Shown here in pieces: positions 44,874 to 56,282 of a stretch of 64,000 nt of DNA. Each line of letters opens with the position of its first letter. The stretch's first letter is position 1. Position numbers and translations under genes: made by a program. The stretch comes from Paracoccus albus (GTDB lineage: Bacteria > Pseudomonadota > Alphaproteobacteria > Rhodobacterales > Rhodobacteraceae): the NCBI RefSeq assembly GCF_027913035.1, contig NZ_CP115775.1:3140501-3204500 (forward strand), given 5' to 3'. Under the pieces are notes generated by a model. The model saw nothing but the letters and a program-made list of their open reading frames with translations. It ran no database searches and had not been told where the DNA came from.

Positions 44874-45895
44874 GCCCAGTTCCCTTGCGAGATAAGGCCA
44901 AGTTCTTGCAGTTGCCGCCAGCCTTCGTAGCGCCGGGATTCCTCGTTCCAAAGCGTCATGTCACCCTGAAGTCCGGCGGAATAGGCACGGTATTCCTGGC
45001 TGTTGGCGTAATGTTGGCCGCGCAGCATTTCTTCATCGGATTTTTCGATGAATGTGGATAGAAATTTCGCGTGCAGAAGGGCCCCGGCGATACGCTCACC
45101 ACCATTTTCGTCATAGACGAGGTTCAACGATCTTGGCAGCGCCATATGCGTCGAGGAGACGTAGACATAGTTGCGCTGCCATTTCACCAAGGGGATCTTA
45201 TTCAGCGCCGGGGCGAGTTTTGGATCGCGGCCGAAAAAACTTCGCGCACGGGGCCCGCCCTGTATCCACAAATTTCCATAGCGCCCGTTCTTGTGGATCA
45301 TATAGTTGGCGGGATCAAAGTAGCAGGCAATTTCCAGCGGGTTGGTGCCAGACCGGTAAGGCTCATCCCCGATCCGGCCCTTGGGATAGACGTCCAGCAA
45401 CATCGCCGGAAGCGACTTTATGGCCGAGGCATTCATCCAATGCGTCAGGGCCTGTATGGGTCGGCTGTCGCAATGTGGGTAGACCAGAAATTCATCGGGA
45501 TCGACTGTCAGGCACCAGTGCCCTGAGCCATAGCGGAAAAGCAGCCAGTTCAGCCAGTCCATCCCGAACCGAGAGGCTTTGTAGCTTCCCGATGTGCTCC
45601 AGACCGAAACGTCTTGTTGCTCCTTGAGGTATTCAAGGCTTCCATCGTTTGACCCGTTATCGACGATCAGGAAATGCCCTATCCCCATATTTCGATAATA
45701 GTCCAGAAAGAAGGGGAGTCTTACAAGTTCGTTGCGAAGCGTAACGAAGCATAAAATTGCGTCCGAAGGTACTTTCCGCAGGCGTGTTTCGACCGGCACC
45801 ACCTGTTTGCGGCGTCGGATGGCGCGGCCAAGATACCATTGCCGTGTCGCCCGTAATCTCAGGGCGTTTAAACTTGAACGAATTCCTACGCTCAC
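44870..45895 (-). CDS. Family 2-type glycosyltransferase
   Basis: A 341-residue glycosyltransferase of the Glyco_tranf_2_4 kind. Motifs are ILCFVTLRNELVRLPFFLDYYRNMGIGHFLIVDNGSNDGSLEYL, then WCLTVDPDEFLVYP containing the metal-binding DxD-like site. Sugar donor and acceptor are unknown. A basic N terminus (RLRATRQWYLGRAIRRRKQ) may touch the membrane. It starts with GTG at 45895 and shows no strong ribosome site. It sits between the GT4 and GT14 genes. Confidence 0.85.
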   Translation of the reverse strand: MSVGIRSSLNALRLRATRQWYLGRAIRRRKQVVPVETRLRKVPSDAILCFVTLRNELVRLPFFLDYYRNMGIGHFLIVDNGSNDGSLEYLKEQQDVSVWSTSGSYKASRFGMDWLNWLLFRYGSGHWCLTVDPDEFLVYPHCDSRPIQALTHWMNASAIKSLPAMLLDVYPKGRIGDEPYRSGTNPLEIACYFDPANYMIHKNGRYGNLWIQGGPRARSFFGRDPKLAPALNKIPLVKWQRNYVYVSSTHMALPRSLNLVYDENGGERIAGALLHAKFLSTFIEKSDEEMLRGQHYANSQEYRAYSAGLQGDMTLWNEESRRYEGWRQLQELGLISQGNWA

Positions 45896-45932
45896 TTTGG
45901 ATTACCACATTATGCGTTCAAATCGAACTTTC

Positions 45933-47177
45933 TTATGCTCCTCTACCCTGAGGAGCAAATTCTAGCGCGTGATTAACAATACGGAAATGGTTCTCCCACC
46001 CGGAAATTTCTAATTTCTTCATACGGATAGGGTTGATATTCGCAAGCTCAATGATTTTTCCGGCCCATTCGTCAGGGTTGGATGCGGGCAGATAGGTCGC
46101 ATAGTCGCCAATGAGTTCTCGTGCAGACGGCAGCGGTGTGCACAGTAAAGGGACACCGCGCGCTGCTGCTTCGGTCAGCGGCAGGCCGAAGCCTTCAGCG
46201 AAGGACGGCATAAGCAAACCGTGGCAACGTTCGACCAGTGCAGCGACCGCCCCATCGTTCAGATGATTGCGCTCTTTAACCGGTCCATCGAGGGGGAGAG
46301 CGTCGAGGCGAGCGAAAACTTCGTGGTTATTCCAGCCGCGACGTCCAATGATGAAAAGCTGTGGAATATCCTCGCCCGACATCCGGTCGCGGATAATATC
46401 CCACGCATCCAGAAGCAGGGCGTGATTCTTGCGCGGCTCTATCGTGCCAAGTGCCAAGAAAAACGGTCGTCTCAGATCGAGATCGCCGGGAATTTCGTCC
46501 GGGCGCGAGGGCGACAAAGTCGTGCCGATATGCGCGACAGCAATGGGCGCGCGCCGTGTGATTGCCAGCCTGCCGCGCCACAATTCGATCCGCTCTGCCG
46601 TGGCCTGAGAGATTGCGATGATCTGATCGGCGAATGTCAGCGCTGTCATAAAGCGCGTGCGGAATTTTTTTGTCTGACCCTCTCGGGTATATTCGGGATG
46701 ATCCAGCGGTATCGTGTCGTGGATCATCACGACGCGCTTGCACTCCGACATGTTGGCCAGAAAAGCGCGATCCAGATTCGAATGGCCGACATTCAGATAG
46801 GTGATGTCACGGCCAAGGGACTGCATCGCTTGTCGGACCAAACCCTTCCCGGACCGCCCCGCAGAGAAAAGGGCCATTTCGCGAAGTGCTGTTTTGGCGC
46901 GGGCCGCGCCACCGTTCTGGCCAGCGAGCCGTTCCCGCCATCCCGGTTGGACCGGAAGGTCCCACCTGTTGCCCGAAATCCACCGAAGAATCTTCGGCCC
47001 CGCTTCTGGTGGCAGCAAAAGCTGTCCACGGCTGACGCGGCAGATCAGGTTGTGCTTGCGGCTCGCGACATGTCCAAGCCAGGCGGCCTCGACCCGGTCT
47101 ATCCCTGTCAGAGGGCCAGTGCCGATGCGAGACACCAGCCTAGAGACGTCCAGAATGACCGGCGCCTCAGCCGCCAT
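45933..47177 (-). CDS. Family 4-type (GT-B) glycosyltransferase
   Basis: A 414-residue GT-B enzyme. The C-terminal donor site is clear: FFLALGTIEPRKNHALLLDAWDII, PQLFIIGRRGWNN, and GLLMPSFAEGFGLPLTEAAARGVPLLCTPLPSARELIGDYATYL, with the EX7E signature. The N-terminal part has LTGIDRVEAAWLGHVA, common in mannosyl- or rhamnosyltransferases of surface glycans. The ATG at 47177 (MAAEAPVILDVSRLV) overlaps the galE stop by 11 bp. Confidence 0.9.
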   Translation of the reverse strand: MAAEAPVILDVSRLVSRIGTGPLTGIDRVEAAWLGHVASRKHNLICRVSRGQLLLPPEAGPKILRWISGNRWDLPVQPGWRERLAGQNGGAARAKTALREMALFSAGRSGKGLVRQAMQSLGRDITYLNVGHSNLDRAFLANMSECKRVVMIHDTIPLDHPEYTREGQTKKFRTRFMTALTFADQIIAISQATAERIELWRGRLAITRRAPIAVAHIGTTLSPSRPDEIPGDLDLRRPFFLALGTIEPRKNHALLLDAWDIIRDRMSGEDIPQLFIIGRRGWNNHEVFARLDALPLDGPVKERNHLNDGAVAALVERCHGLLMPSFAEGFGLPLTEAAARGVPLLCTPLPSARELIGDYATYLPASNPDEWAGKIIELANINPIRMKKLEISGWENHFRIVNHALEFAPQGRGA

Positions 47178-48168
47178 ATCCACCGATCTGATGCCAACGC
47201 CATGCGTCGCGCACCATCTGCGGCATCGTCGAACGTTCGGGTTTCCACCCAAGAACCTTGCTTGCCTGCTCACTTCCCGAGACGAGCTTCACCGCGTCGC
47301 CCGCGCGCCGAGGGCCTTCCTGGGTCGGCACTTCACGGTTGGTGATGCTGTCCGCGGCTGAAATAACCTCTCGGACAGAGAAGCCTTTGCCGGTGCCAAG
47401 GCAAAACACCTCTGTCCCGCCCCTTGTCGGTCCATTGCCGGCGCGAAGCCAGTTCAGTCCCAGAACATGCGCATCGACCAGATCCATCACATGAACATAA
47501 TCGCGGATGCAGGTACCATCTTCTGTCGGGTAATCCGTTCCGTGAACCGTCAGTGCCGCGCGCTTCCCCTCGACCGCATCCAGGATCAGCGGAACAAGAT
47601 GCGTCTCGGGCTGGTGAAACTCTCCGACTTCGCCATCGGGATCTGCGCTAGCGACGTTGAAATAACGGAAAATCACACTGTTCAGGCCATCAGACGCGCC
47701 GAAATCCTTCAGCATATCCTCGATCGCGCGTTTCGATGCGCCGTAAGCGTTCAGCGGGGCCTGCAAGCTGCCCTCATCCAGCACCACCCCGTCCTGATCG
47801 CCGTAGGTCGCGCAGGTCGAAGAGAAAACGAAGTCACGCACTCCGGCATCGATCGTCGCTTCTATCAGGTTCAGCGAGGCGCAGACATTGCCGCGCCAAT
47901 ACTTGCCGGGCTGGCTCATCGCCTCACCGACCTGACTGAGCGCGGCGAAATGCATGACTGCAATCGGCTGGTATTCACTGAAAGTCTGATCCAGGAGAAC
48001 ACGGTCCATCAGGTCGCCGTGAACAAACGGACCGAATTTGACAGCCTCACGCCACCCCGTGACCAAGCTGTCATAAGTGACGGGAAGGTATCCTGATGCT
48101 TTCAGCGCCTTGCACGCATGTGAACCGATATAGCCGGCGCCGCCGGTAACAAGAACGGTTGGCGGCAT
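47167..48168 (-). CDS. galE: UDP-glucose 4-epimerase
   Basis: A 333-residue short-chain dehydrogenase-type epimerase that converts UDP-glucose to UDP-galactose. NAD site VLVTGGAGYIGSHACKALKASG at the N terminus; catalytic Ser/Tyr in SSTCATYGD and YGASKRAIEDML; substrate region IRDYVHVMDLVDAHVLGLNWL. It starts within the galU stop codon, so the two enzymes supply UDP-glucose and UDP-galactose together for the glycosyltransferases downstream. Confidence 0.95.
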   Translation of the reverse strand: MPPTVLVTGGAGYIGSHACKALKASGYLPVTYDSLVTGWREAVKFGPFVHGDLMDRVLLDQTFSEYQPIAVMHFAALSQVGEAMSQPGKYWRGNVCASLNLIEATIDAGVRDFVFSSTCATYGDQDGVVLDEGSLQAPLNAYGASKRAIEDMLKDFGASDGLNSVIFRYFNVASADPDGEVGEFHQPETHLVPLILDAVEGKRAALTVHGTDYPTEDGTCIRDYVHVMDLVDAHVLGLNWLRAGNGPTRGGTEVFCLGTGKGFSVREVISAADSITNREVPTQEGPRRAGDAVKLVSGSEQASKVLGWKPERSTMPQMVRDAWRWHQIGGYGG

Positions 48169-49061
48169 TACTCAGCCGCGCGCTGCATCGACATAATTTC
48201 TTGAAGGTAATCGAGAAAATCTGCCCGCAGATCTTCACGCTCCAAGCCAAAGGCGACGGTTGCCTGCAAGAAACCGGCTTTGGAACCGCAGTCGTATCGC
48301 TGGCCGCGGAAGCGCAGACCGAAAACGTCGCGGCCTTCGGTGATTTCGTCAGCGATGGCGTCGGTCAACTGTATTTCACCACCCGCACCTTCGCGCAGCT
48401 TGTTGAGGTTCTGAAGCACGGTCGGCGCAAGAATATAACGACCGATCACCGCAAGGTTGGAAGGCGGGTTTTCTTTCGGCTTTTCAACAAGACCGCGCGC
48501 CTTGACGATGGCACCCATATCCTCTGCCACGTCCAGAACACCGTAGGCTTTGGTTTTTTCCATCGGCACTTCCATGGTGGCAACCATTGTGCCGCCGGTT
48601 TCGCCATGTGCCTCGATCATCTGCTGAAGGCAGGGCGGCTCACCCATGATGACGTCATCTGTCAGAATGACGGCGACAGGTTCATTTTCCGGGACAAGGC
48701 GGCGCGCGCACCAGACGGCATGACCCAGACCCATGGCCTTGTGCTGGCGGACATAGGCGATTGCCCCCGAATCCATGTTTGTCGCGCGCAGGATGTCCAG
48801 CAGATCGTTTTTGCCGCCGCGCTTGAGATTCGCTTCCAGTTCATGTGCATGATCGAAGTAATCTTCCAGTGCACCCTTCCCGCGAGAAGTCACAAAAATA
48901 AACTCTTCAATCCCTGCAGCGCGGGCTTCGTCGATCGCGTATTGAATAAGCGGCCGGTCTACCAAAGTCATGATTTCCTTCGGAATAGACTTCGTCGCGG
49001 GCAAAAATCTCGTGCCGAGTCCGGCAACAGGAAAAATGGCTTTTGTAACTTTTCGACTCAT
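48168..49061 (-). CDS. galU: UTP-glucose-1-phosphate uridylyltransferase
   Basis: A 297-residue GalU making UDP-glucose. The nucleotide-binding signature KAIFPVAGLGTRFLPATKSIPKEIM is at the N terminus; VILTDDVIMGEPPCLQQM and EKPKENPPSNLAVIGRYIL follow. I chose the ATG at 49061 with GGAA upstream; the frame is open further up but without a family match. The 80-bp gap to the upstream glycosyltransferase could hold its promoter. Confidence 0.96.
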   Translation of the reverse strand: MSRKVTKAIFPVAGLGTRFLPATKSIPKEIMTLVDRPLIQYAIDEARAAGIEEFIFVTSRGKGALEDYFDHAHELEANLKRGGKNDLLDILRATNMDSGAIAYVRQHKAMGLGHAVWCARRLVPENEPVAVILTDDVIMGEPPCLQQMIEAHGETGGTMVATMEVPMEKTKAYGVLDVAEDMGAIVKARGLVEKPKENPPSNLAVIGRYILAPTVLQNLNKLREGAGGEIQLTDAIADEITEGRDVFGLRFRGQRYDCGSKAGFLQATVAFGLEREDLRADFLDYLQEIMSMQRAAE

Positions 49062-49141
49062 GAAGCAAATTCCTTTTCCAGGGACGCCCCCCATCGACTG
49101 ACCTATTACGCCATATACCCGTCGCGGGACAAGCGCGCGGC

Positions 49142-50370
49142 TCAAACGTTTGACATATTTGATCGGTTCCGACGAATCTCGCTCAGGCTCCGCTCTCTCT
49201 GTAGTCTTTCGTTTTGCTGCCAAGGCCGTGTTGCTTTGTCGTCCGCCTCGGACACGCCCCAAAGGCCGCCCGTCTGTTCGAACCACCCGCCTTTGGTCAG
49301 GCGAAGCCGGTGCGGCATGAAACCTGGCGTCAGCAGAATCACGGTTGCCAAAGCTCCATGACCTACCACTTTCGCCGCATTGGCACGCAACTGCTTTGCC
49401 TGCCAATGCCAACCTGAGAAAACTCTATGATCCCGTGCTTTGGATGGCATGGGCAGAAACTCTGTCAAGTCGATTTGGATCGCAGCAGGCGGATCGGGCA
49501 GCCCAACTGCGTGACCAGACCTGAGACCTGCCTTGAGCGTATTGATGATGCCGTTCACTCGGGTGGGATCCAGTTGGCCAGAGAGCATGTGCCTAATCAG
49601 CTTACGCCGGGTACGTTTCACTATCTTATCATTCGGGTCCGGACCGCTGTGGCGCCTTGAGAATAGCGCCGCTGACCGACCGGTTGCGGTAAGATCGGTT
49701 GGAATACTGCTTTGGTCGCGGTAATCCGCCGCTGCGCGGGCGTGAATAACCTGTGCGTCAGGAACAACCGCGGTCAGTGAAGAGGGCCAATTCACTGCAA
49801 GCCGCATGGCAACATCGGATTCGTCCAGATGATAGGCGAAGATCGGGTCAAAGCCTCCAATTTCGCGCAGATTACGGGCGCGAAAGGCGCAGTTGGTTCC
49901 GTGCAGATTGACCGGATGCCCGTTCTTTGGCGAGAGCAGAGTCGTCCGATCAGCCGGAATGTTCAATTCGACCGGGAAGCCCGCCGCAGTCATCCGCGCC
50001 CCCCGGCTCTGCCAGCGAAAACCGTCGCGGTCGCGTGTCCAGCCCGTCGCGGCGATCACGGTCGGATCCGTGAATGGCGCAGTCAACCGGTAAAGCCAGG
50101 TTGGTTCAGCAATAGAGTCATCATCTATGAATGCGATGATTTCGCCGGCGGCCTCTTTGATCCCCAGATTTCGAGCGATGGAGATATTAGGCTCATCAAA
50201 TGCGACTTTTTTGATGGGCAGATCAGTGGCCCGGCCAAGACCGGGCTTGTCTGCGACCAGAATAATCTCAAATTTGCCATGATGTTGCAGTGTCAGAGAG
50301 AGAAGGCACTGTGAAGATGATCCGGCCTTCCACGAGAGACAATGACGACGCTGACCGGCGTGTCGGTCAC
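49142..50370 (-). pseudogene. Family 2 glycosyltransferase with an N-terminal frameshift
   Basis: The gene starts at GTG 50370, overlapping the kdsB stop (GTGA), and reads MTDTPVSVVIVSRGRPDHLHSA before a shift near 50305. The next frame continues LLSLTLQHHGKFEIILVADKPGL, then NISIARNLGIKEAAGEIIAFIDDDSIAEPTWLY (GT2 DxD-type motif), HGTNCAFRARNLREIGGFDP and a long C-terminal part to 49142. One lost base, probably a C in GCC-CTT, explains the break. Repaired, it would be about 409 residues. It may be a true mutation, phase variation or a sequencing error. The function would be sugar transfer in the surface glycan. Confidence 0.8.
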
Positions 50371-51167
50371 GCTTCATCCATCTCCGCCAGCATGGCTTCG
50401 ATACGGGGAATATCCTCGGGGTTGTTGAGTTCCCAGAACTGACGTCCGCGCGCCTCGACCTCGACGCATAGAATGCGATGGCTGTTTTCCAGGAAACGCA
50501 GCTGCTCCAGCCCTTCTAGCCTTTCCAGCGTGCCTTCGGGCCAGCCGGGATAAGCCGCAAGCGCGTCGGGGCGATATGCGTAGACGCCGACATGGTGAAA
50601 TATCGGAGTCGGCTCATCTGCAGCGTAATCGCGGCCAGTGAAAGGAATGACCTCTTTCGAGAAATAAAGGCCCTGCATCTGGCGCCCAAAGACCACTGTT
50701 GTCCCGCCGACGCGACCCGCTGCGCGGTCGGCCAGCAGGTCGGCACGCATTCGTCCCGAACAGCGCAGGACCGGAGTCGCCAGTCCCGCATCCTTATCGG
50801 CGCGCAGTCCCGCGATCAGGTTTTCGATGAACCAGGCAGGCGTCAGCGGCGCGTCACCTTGCAGATTAACCACGATCTCTGGCGAGACGCCCAGATTCGC
50901 GACAGCCTCGGCACAGCGTTCGGTACCGTTGCGGCATTCGCTGGAGGTCATCACGACTTCGGCCCCGAAGGCTTCCGACGCTTCGCGAATACGATCATCG
51001 TCGGTTGCCACTATGACACGGTCGATGCCGGCGACGCCTTTGGCGGCCCGCCAGCTGCGTTCGATCAGCGACGCGGTTTCCCCGCCGGCCCCTTTCAGCA
51101 TCGCCAGCGGCTTGCCCGGATATCGCGTTGAAGCGTAACGTGCCGGAATGACGATAATGACGGACAT
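50367..51167 (-). CDS. kdsB: 3-deoxy-manno-octulosonate cytidylyltransferase
   Basis: A 266-residue enzyme that activates Kdo as CMP-Kdo. Family motifs include IVIPARYASTRYPGKPLA, VIVATDDDRIREASEAFGAEVVMTS, GTERCAEA, VVNLQGDAPL and FHHVGVYAYRPDALAAY. CMP-Kdo is used for lipid A core and for the Kdo linker of some capsules; the setting among glycosyltransferases favours a surface-polysaccharide role, perhaps as a second copy. The ATG at 51167 overlaps the cysQ stop (ATGA). Confidence 0.9.
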   Translation of the reverse strand: MSVIIVIPARYASTRYPGKPLAMLKGAGGETASLIERSWRAAKGVAGIDRVIVATDDDRIREASEAFGAEVVMTSSECRNGTERCAEAVANLGVSPEIVVNLQGDAPLTPAWFIENLIAGLRADKDAGLATPVLRCSGRMRADLLADRAAGRVGGTTVVFGRQMQGLYFSKEVIPFTGRDYAADEPTPIFHHVGVYAYRPDALAAYPGWPEGTLERLEGLEQLRFLENSHRILCVEVEARGRQFWELNNPEDIPRIEAMLAEMDEA

Positions 51168-51970
51168 CAGTCGGGTTCTTTGACCAGCAGCACGCCGGGA
51201 GCATAGGCAATGAAGAACGGGTTCTCGAAGCCCGGTTTGCCGTAAGTCATGGGGGTATGGTCGTCGAACCGGACAACCTCGCCGCCAGAGCCGCGCAGAA
51301 CGGCATCGCCTGCGGCAGTGTCCCATTCCATCGTCCGGCCCAGCCGGGGATAAAGATCCGCCTCGCCGGTGGCGACAAGACAGAACTTCAGAGACGACCC
51401 GGCAGAGGCCATGTCGCGGGTCTTATACTGGCCGATATACTCATCCGTTGCGGCGTCGCGGTGCGATTTTGACGCGACGACCATGAGGCCGCGATTGTCG
51501 GGCATCGGATTAACGCCGATCGCATGCGTTTCCTGCGCGGTTTCACCGAAGGGACCGGTTTCTTCAACCGAGCGTCCGTCGGCAGTGGTATAGAACAGCC
51601 GCCCCTTGGCAGGGGCGTAGACGACACCGCGAAGGGGAACGCCGTCCTCGACATAGGCGATGTTCACCGTGAAGTCGCCGCGCCGCTGTACGAATTCTTT
51701 GGTTCCGTCCAGAGGGTCGACGATCAGGAACGTGGTCGCTTCCTGACCATGACTTTCCGCCTGCTCTTCGGTCACAAGCGCGATTTCAGGGAAGGCCGCC
51801 CGAAGACCTTCAGAAATCAGAGCATCGGCAGCTTCATCCGCTTCGGTGACGGGAGATGAATCCGATTTCGAGCGAACCTCGAAATCATCTGCATCATAGA
51901 TCTGCATGATCTTGTTACCGGCTGCCAATGCCAGCTGTCGCATCACGACGGTGAGCTTTTCGAAGTCCAT
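51167..51970 (-). CDS. cysQ: 3'(2'),5'-bisphosphate nucleotidase CysQ
   Basis: A 267-residue inositol monophosphatase-fold enzyme that hydrolyses PAP to AMP. Metal-site motifs are present: DSSPVTEADEAAD, VTEEQAE, IVDPLDGTKEFVQRRGDFTVNIA and the C-terminal MEWDTAAGDAVLRGSGG. PAP is left over from PAPS-dependent sulfation and is inhibitory, so its linkage to a sulfotransferase cluster makes sense. It leads cysQ-kdsB-glycosyltransferase and diverges from the ABC permease gene. Confidence 0.93.
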   Translation of the reverse strand: MDFEKLTVVMRQLALAAGNKIMQIYDADDFEVRSKSDSSPVTEADEAADALISEGLRAAFPEIALVTEEQAESHGQEATTFLIVDPLDGTKEFVQRRGDFTVNIAYVEDGVPLRGVVYAPAKGRLFYTTADGRSVEETGPFGETAQETHAIGVNPMPDNRGLMVVASKSHRDAATDEYIGQYKTRDMASAGSSLKFCLVATGEADLYPRLGRTMEWDTAAGDAVLRGSGGEVVRFDDHTPMTYGKPGFENPFFIAYAPGVLLVKEPD

Positions 51971-52013
51971 GTCGTCACCTTACACATATATTTACCATCG
52001 CGCCGCAGATTCA

Positions 52014-52042
52014 TTGTGCCGCGCTTTCCTGCCTCTTATGAT
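52014..52042 (+). promoter_or_regulatory. Likely sigma-70 promoter of the KpsM-like gene
   Basis: TTGTGC (52014-52019) and TATGAT (52037-52042) are 17 bp apart, with 44 bp to the ATG at 52087. The -10 matches five of six consensus bases. Confidence 0.5.
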
Positions 52043-52086
52043 GCGGGCTTGAGGTCAGGGCAAGTCGCACGACCAACGAGGCAAGA

Positions 52087-52908
52087 ATGTTCGAGCAGCG
52101 TCAGACGAAAAACATGTTCTCGGCGGGACTGACAACTGTCGCGCTGATCTATCACATGACGGTCTACAAGCTGCGCAAGGGTGATCGGAGTGCCATCATC
52201 GGACTGTTGATGACTGTCGTGCGCGCATGCCTGATGGTCGCGGTTTTCTTCGTCCTGTTCATGGTGCTTGGTGTCAGAAGTTCTCCGATCCGGGGAAGCT
52301 TCATTGTGTATATCATGTCGGGCATCTTCATGTTCATGACGCACAATCAGGCCATTCAAGCCGTTGTCGGGGCTGATGGGGCGGTGTCGGCCCTGATGAA
52401 ACATACGCCGATGAATACGGCGATCACGATAAGTGCATCTGCGCTTGCGGCGCTTTATCAGCAGTTGCTTTGCTGTGTCGTGCTGCTTTTGCTGGCAAAC
52501 GCATTTATCGAGCCTGTGAACATCGAAAACATCTATGCATGTCTCGGCATGTTCGTGCTGGCGTGGTTCTCTGGTTGCTGTATCGGACTGGTGTTTCGCG
52601 CTTTGGAACCCTGGTGGCCCAAGGGGGTCAATATGATCAGCATGCTGTATCGGCGCCTGAACATGATTTCATCCGGGAAAATGTTCGTTGCCAACGCCCT
52701 GCCTTCGTCGATGCTCGCCATGTTCTCATGGAACCCGCTCTTTCATGTCATTGACCAGACCCGCGGATTCGCTTTCATCAATTACACACCGCACAATTCC
52801 AGTGTTATCTATCCGATCTATTTTTCGCTTGCTGTAGCGATGATTGGGCTGATGGGCGAATTCGTCACGCGTAATAGTCAGTCGCTCAGCTGGTCGGCGG
52901 GTCGTTGA
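52087..52908 (+). CDS. ABC-2 type permease, capsule-export (KpsM) like
   Basis: A 273-residue membrane protein with six hydrophobic segments (for example AIIGLLMTVVRACLMVAVFFVLFMVLG, LYQQLLCCVVLLLLANAFIEP and ACLGMFVLAWFSGCCIGLVFRAL), followed by a re-entrant-looking MISMLYRRLNMISSGKMFVANALPSSMLAMFSWNPLFHVID, typical of polysaccharide exporters. It would move a lipid-linked or Kdo-linked glycan across the inner membrane. No ATPase (KpsT) gene is next to it in the window. It lies opposite the glycan genes. Confidence 0.8.
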   Translation: MFEQRQTKNMFSAGLTTVALIYHMTVYKLRKGDRSAIIGLLMTVVRACLMVAVFFVLFMVLGVRSSPIRGSFIVYIMSGIFMFMTHNQAIQAVVGADGAVSALMKHTPMNTAITISASALAALYQQLLCCVVLLLLANAFIEPVNIENIYACLGMFVLAWFSGCCIGLVFRALEPWWPKGVNMISMLYRRLNMISSGKMFVANALPSSMLAMFSWNPLFHVIDQTRGFAFINYTPHNSSVIYPIYFSLAVAMIGLMGEFVTRNSQSLSWSAGR

Positions 52909-52944
52909 CGCGGCAATAAGGCGGCGAACAGCTATATTGCGGTT

Positions 52945-52973
52945 CTTGCAGCCCGAAAATCCCCTTCCTATAT
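52945..52973 (+). promoter_or_regulatory. Heat-shock (RpoH-type) promoter of dnaK
   Basis: CTTGCA (52945-52950) and CCTATAT (52967-52973), 16 bp apart, match the alphaproteobacterial sigma-32 pattern CTTG-N-CYTATNT. It lies about 110 bp before dnaK. Confidence 0.65.
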
Positions 52974-53084
52974 AGCCTGACAGAGTCGGCCACCGGGCCG
53001 GCAGGTCAAACAATTGGGATCAGGTCTTCGGGGGCCGAAACCGGACCCGCGGACCACGAACATCGCCGGAAGAGAGGTTTGAAC

Positions 53085-54995
<1,911 letters not shown>

Positions 54996-55012
54996 GCGCG
55001 AATGAAAGTTTG

Positions 55013-55043
55013 GGCCGGTCCGGGTCATCATCCCGGACCGGCC
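55013..55043 (+). promoter_or_regulatory. Strong hairpin between dnaK and dnaJ
   Basis: A perfect 12-bp stem (GGCCGGTCCGGG / CCCGGACCGGCC) with a 7-nt loop and no T-run. It may protect the dnaK mRNA or reduce read-through so that DnaJ is made at a lower level. Confidence 0.75.
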
Positions 55044-55064
55044 TATGCGTAAGAGGCACTATTC

Positions 55065-56222
55065 ATGGCGAAACGCTGCTATTACGATATGCTCGGCCTG
55101 TCGAAGGGCGCCAATGGCGATGAGATCAAGAAAGCTTATCGCCAGAAGGCGAAAGAGCTTCATCCCGACCGCAACGGCTCTGACCCGACCTCTGAAGCGA
55201 AGTTCAAGGAAGTCAATGAAGCCTATGACTGCCTGAAGGACCCGCAGAAGAAGGCGGCCTATGATCGCTTCGGTCACGGGGCGTTCGAACATGGCGGCGG
55301 CGGATTCGGTCGCGGCGGGAATGGCGATTTCGGGGCAGCATTCGCCGATGTGTTCGAAGATCTGTTCGGTGATTTCATGGGTGGCCGTGCGGCCGCCGGT
55401 GCCGGACGGACCCGCGCGTCACGCGGGCAGGATCTGCGTTATAATCTGAGCGTCAGCCTGGAAGAGGCGTTCGAGGGTATTCAGAAAACCATCAATGTCC
55501 CGGGCTCTGTCACCTGCAAGGAATGCGAGGGGACCGGTGCCGAAGGCGCGGTAGAGCCTGTGACCTGCCCGACCTGCTCTGGCATGGGCAAGGTTCGTGC
55601 CAGCCAGGGCTTTTTCACCGTCGAACGCACCTGCCCAAGCTGTAATGGCGCCGGTCAGATGGTGAAGAACCCCTGTCAGTCCTGTCAGGGTCAGGGCCGT
55701 GTCGAGACGCGGCGGGCGTTGCAGGTCAATATCCCCGCCGGTGTCGAAACCGGCACCCGCATCCGCCTCGCCGGAGAGGGAGAGGCCGGACTGCGCGGTG
55801 GTCCTTCAGGGGACCTTTATATCTTCGTTACTGTTAACGAGCATTCGATCTTCCTGCGTGACGGCAAGATGCTGGCCTGTCAGGTTCCGGTCGGTATGGC
55901 TACTGCGGCACTTGGTGGCGAGATCGAGGTGCCGACGATTGACGGTGGTCGCAGCCGGGTCAAGGTTCCGGCAGGCAGCCAGACGGGCCGTCAGATGCGT
56001 TTGCGCGGCAAGGGTATGCCGCCGCTGCGCCACGGCAATGGTGCTGCGGGCGAGCTTGGCGATATGCTGATCGAACTCGTCATAGAAACCCCCGTTAATC
56101 TTACCGCCCGACAGAAGGAGTTGTTGCGCGAGTTTGACGAGATCAAGGCCGACAACTCTCCGCAATCGACGGGCTTCTTCAACAAGGTCAGGCATTTCTG
56201 GGACGGCATGACCGGCACCTGA
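55065..56222 (+). CDS. dnaJ: Co-chaperone DnaJ
   Basis: A 385-residue type I DnaJ. J domain with HPD ([11 protein letters not shown]), a Gly/Phe-rich linker ([14 protein letters not shown]), then four zinc-binding repeats: [24 protein letters not shown] and CQSCQGQG. The C-terminal substrate domains follow. It stimulates DnaK ATP hydrolysis. Spacing behind dnaK is typical. A convergent terminator follows. Confidence 0.97.
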   Translation: MAKRCYYDMLGLSKGANGDEIKKAYRQKAKELHPDRNGSDPTSEAKFKEVNEAYDCLKDPQKKAAYDRFGHGAFEHGGGGFGRGGNGDFGAAFADVFEDLFGDFMGGRAAAGAGRTRASRGQDLRYNLSVSLEEAFEGIQKTINVPGSVTCKECEGTGAEGAVEPVTCPTCSGMGKVRASQGFFTVERTCPSCNGAGQMVKNPCQSCQGQGRVETRRALQVNIPAGVETGTRIRLAGEGEAGLRGGPSGDLYIFVTVNEHSIFLRDGKMLACQVPVGMATAALGGEIEVPTIDGGRSRVKVPAGSQTGRQMRLRGKGMPPLRHGNGAAGELGDMLIELVIETPVNLTARQKELLREFDEIKADNSPQSTGFFNKVRHFWDGMTGT

Positions 56223-56247
56223 GCGATGCCCGGGCAGAATATTGATG

Positions 56248-56273
56248 ACGCCGGCACTGGCTTGTGCCGGCGT
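56248..56273. terminator. Terminator between convergent dnaJ and the MaoC-PTA gene
   Basis: A perfect 10-bp stem (ACGCCGGCAC / GTGCCGGCGT) with a 6-nt loop and a weak TTGTTCGT tail on the plus strand. It lies 25 bp after dnaJ and 9 bp from the end of the opposing gene, so it may serve both. Confidence 0.65.
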
Positions 56274-56282
56274 TGTTCGTAG

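Noticed and set aside
48159..49361. Plus-strand frame of 400 codons opposite galU
   Set aside because: Antisense shadow; the galU frame has all catalytic motifs and a start signal.
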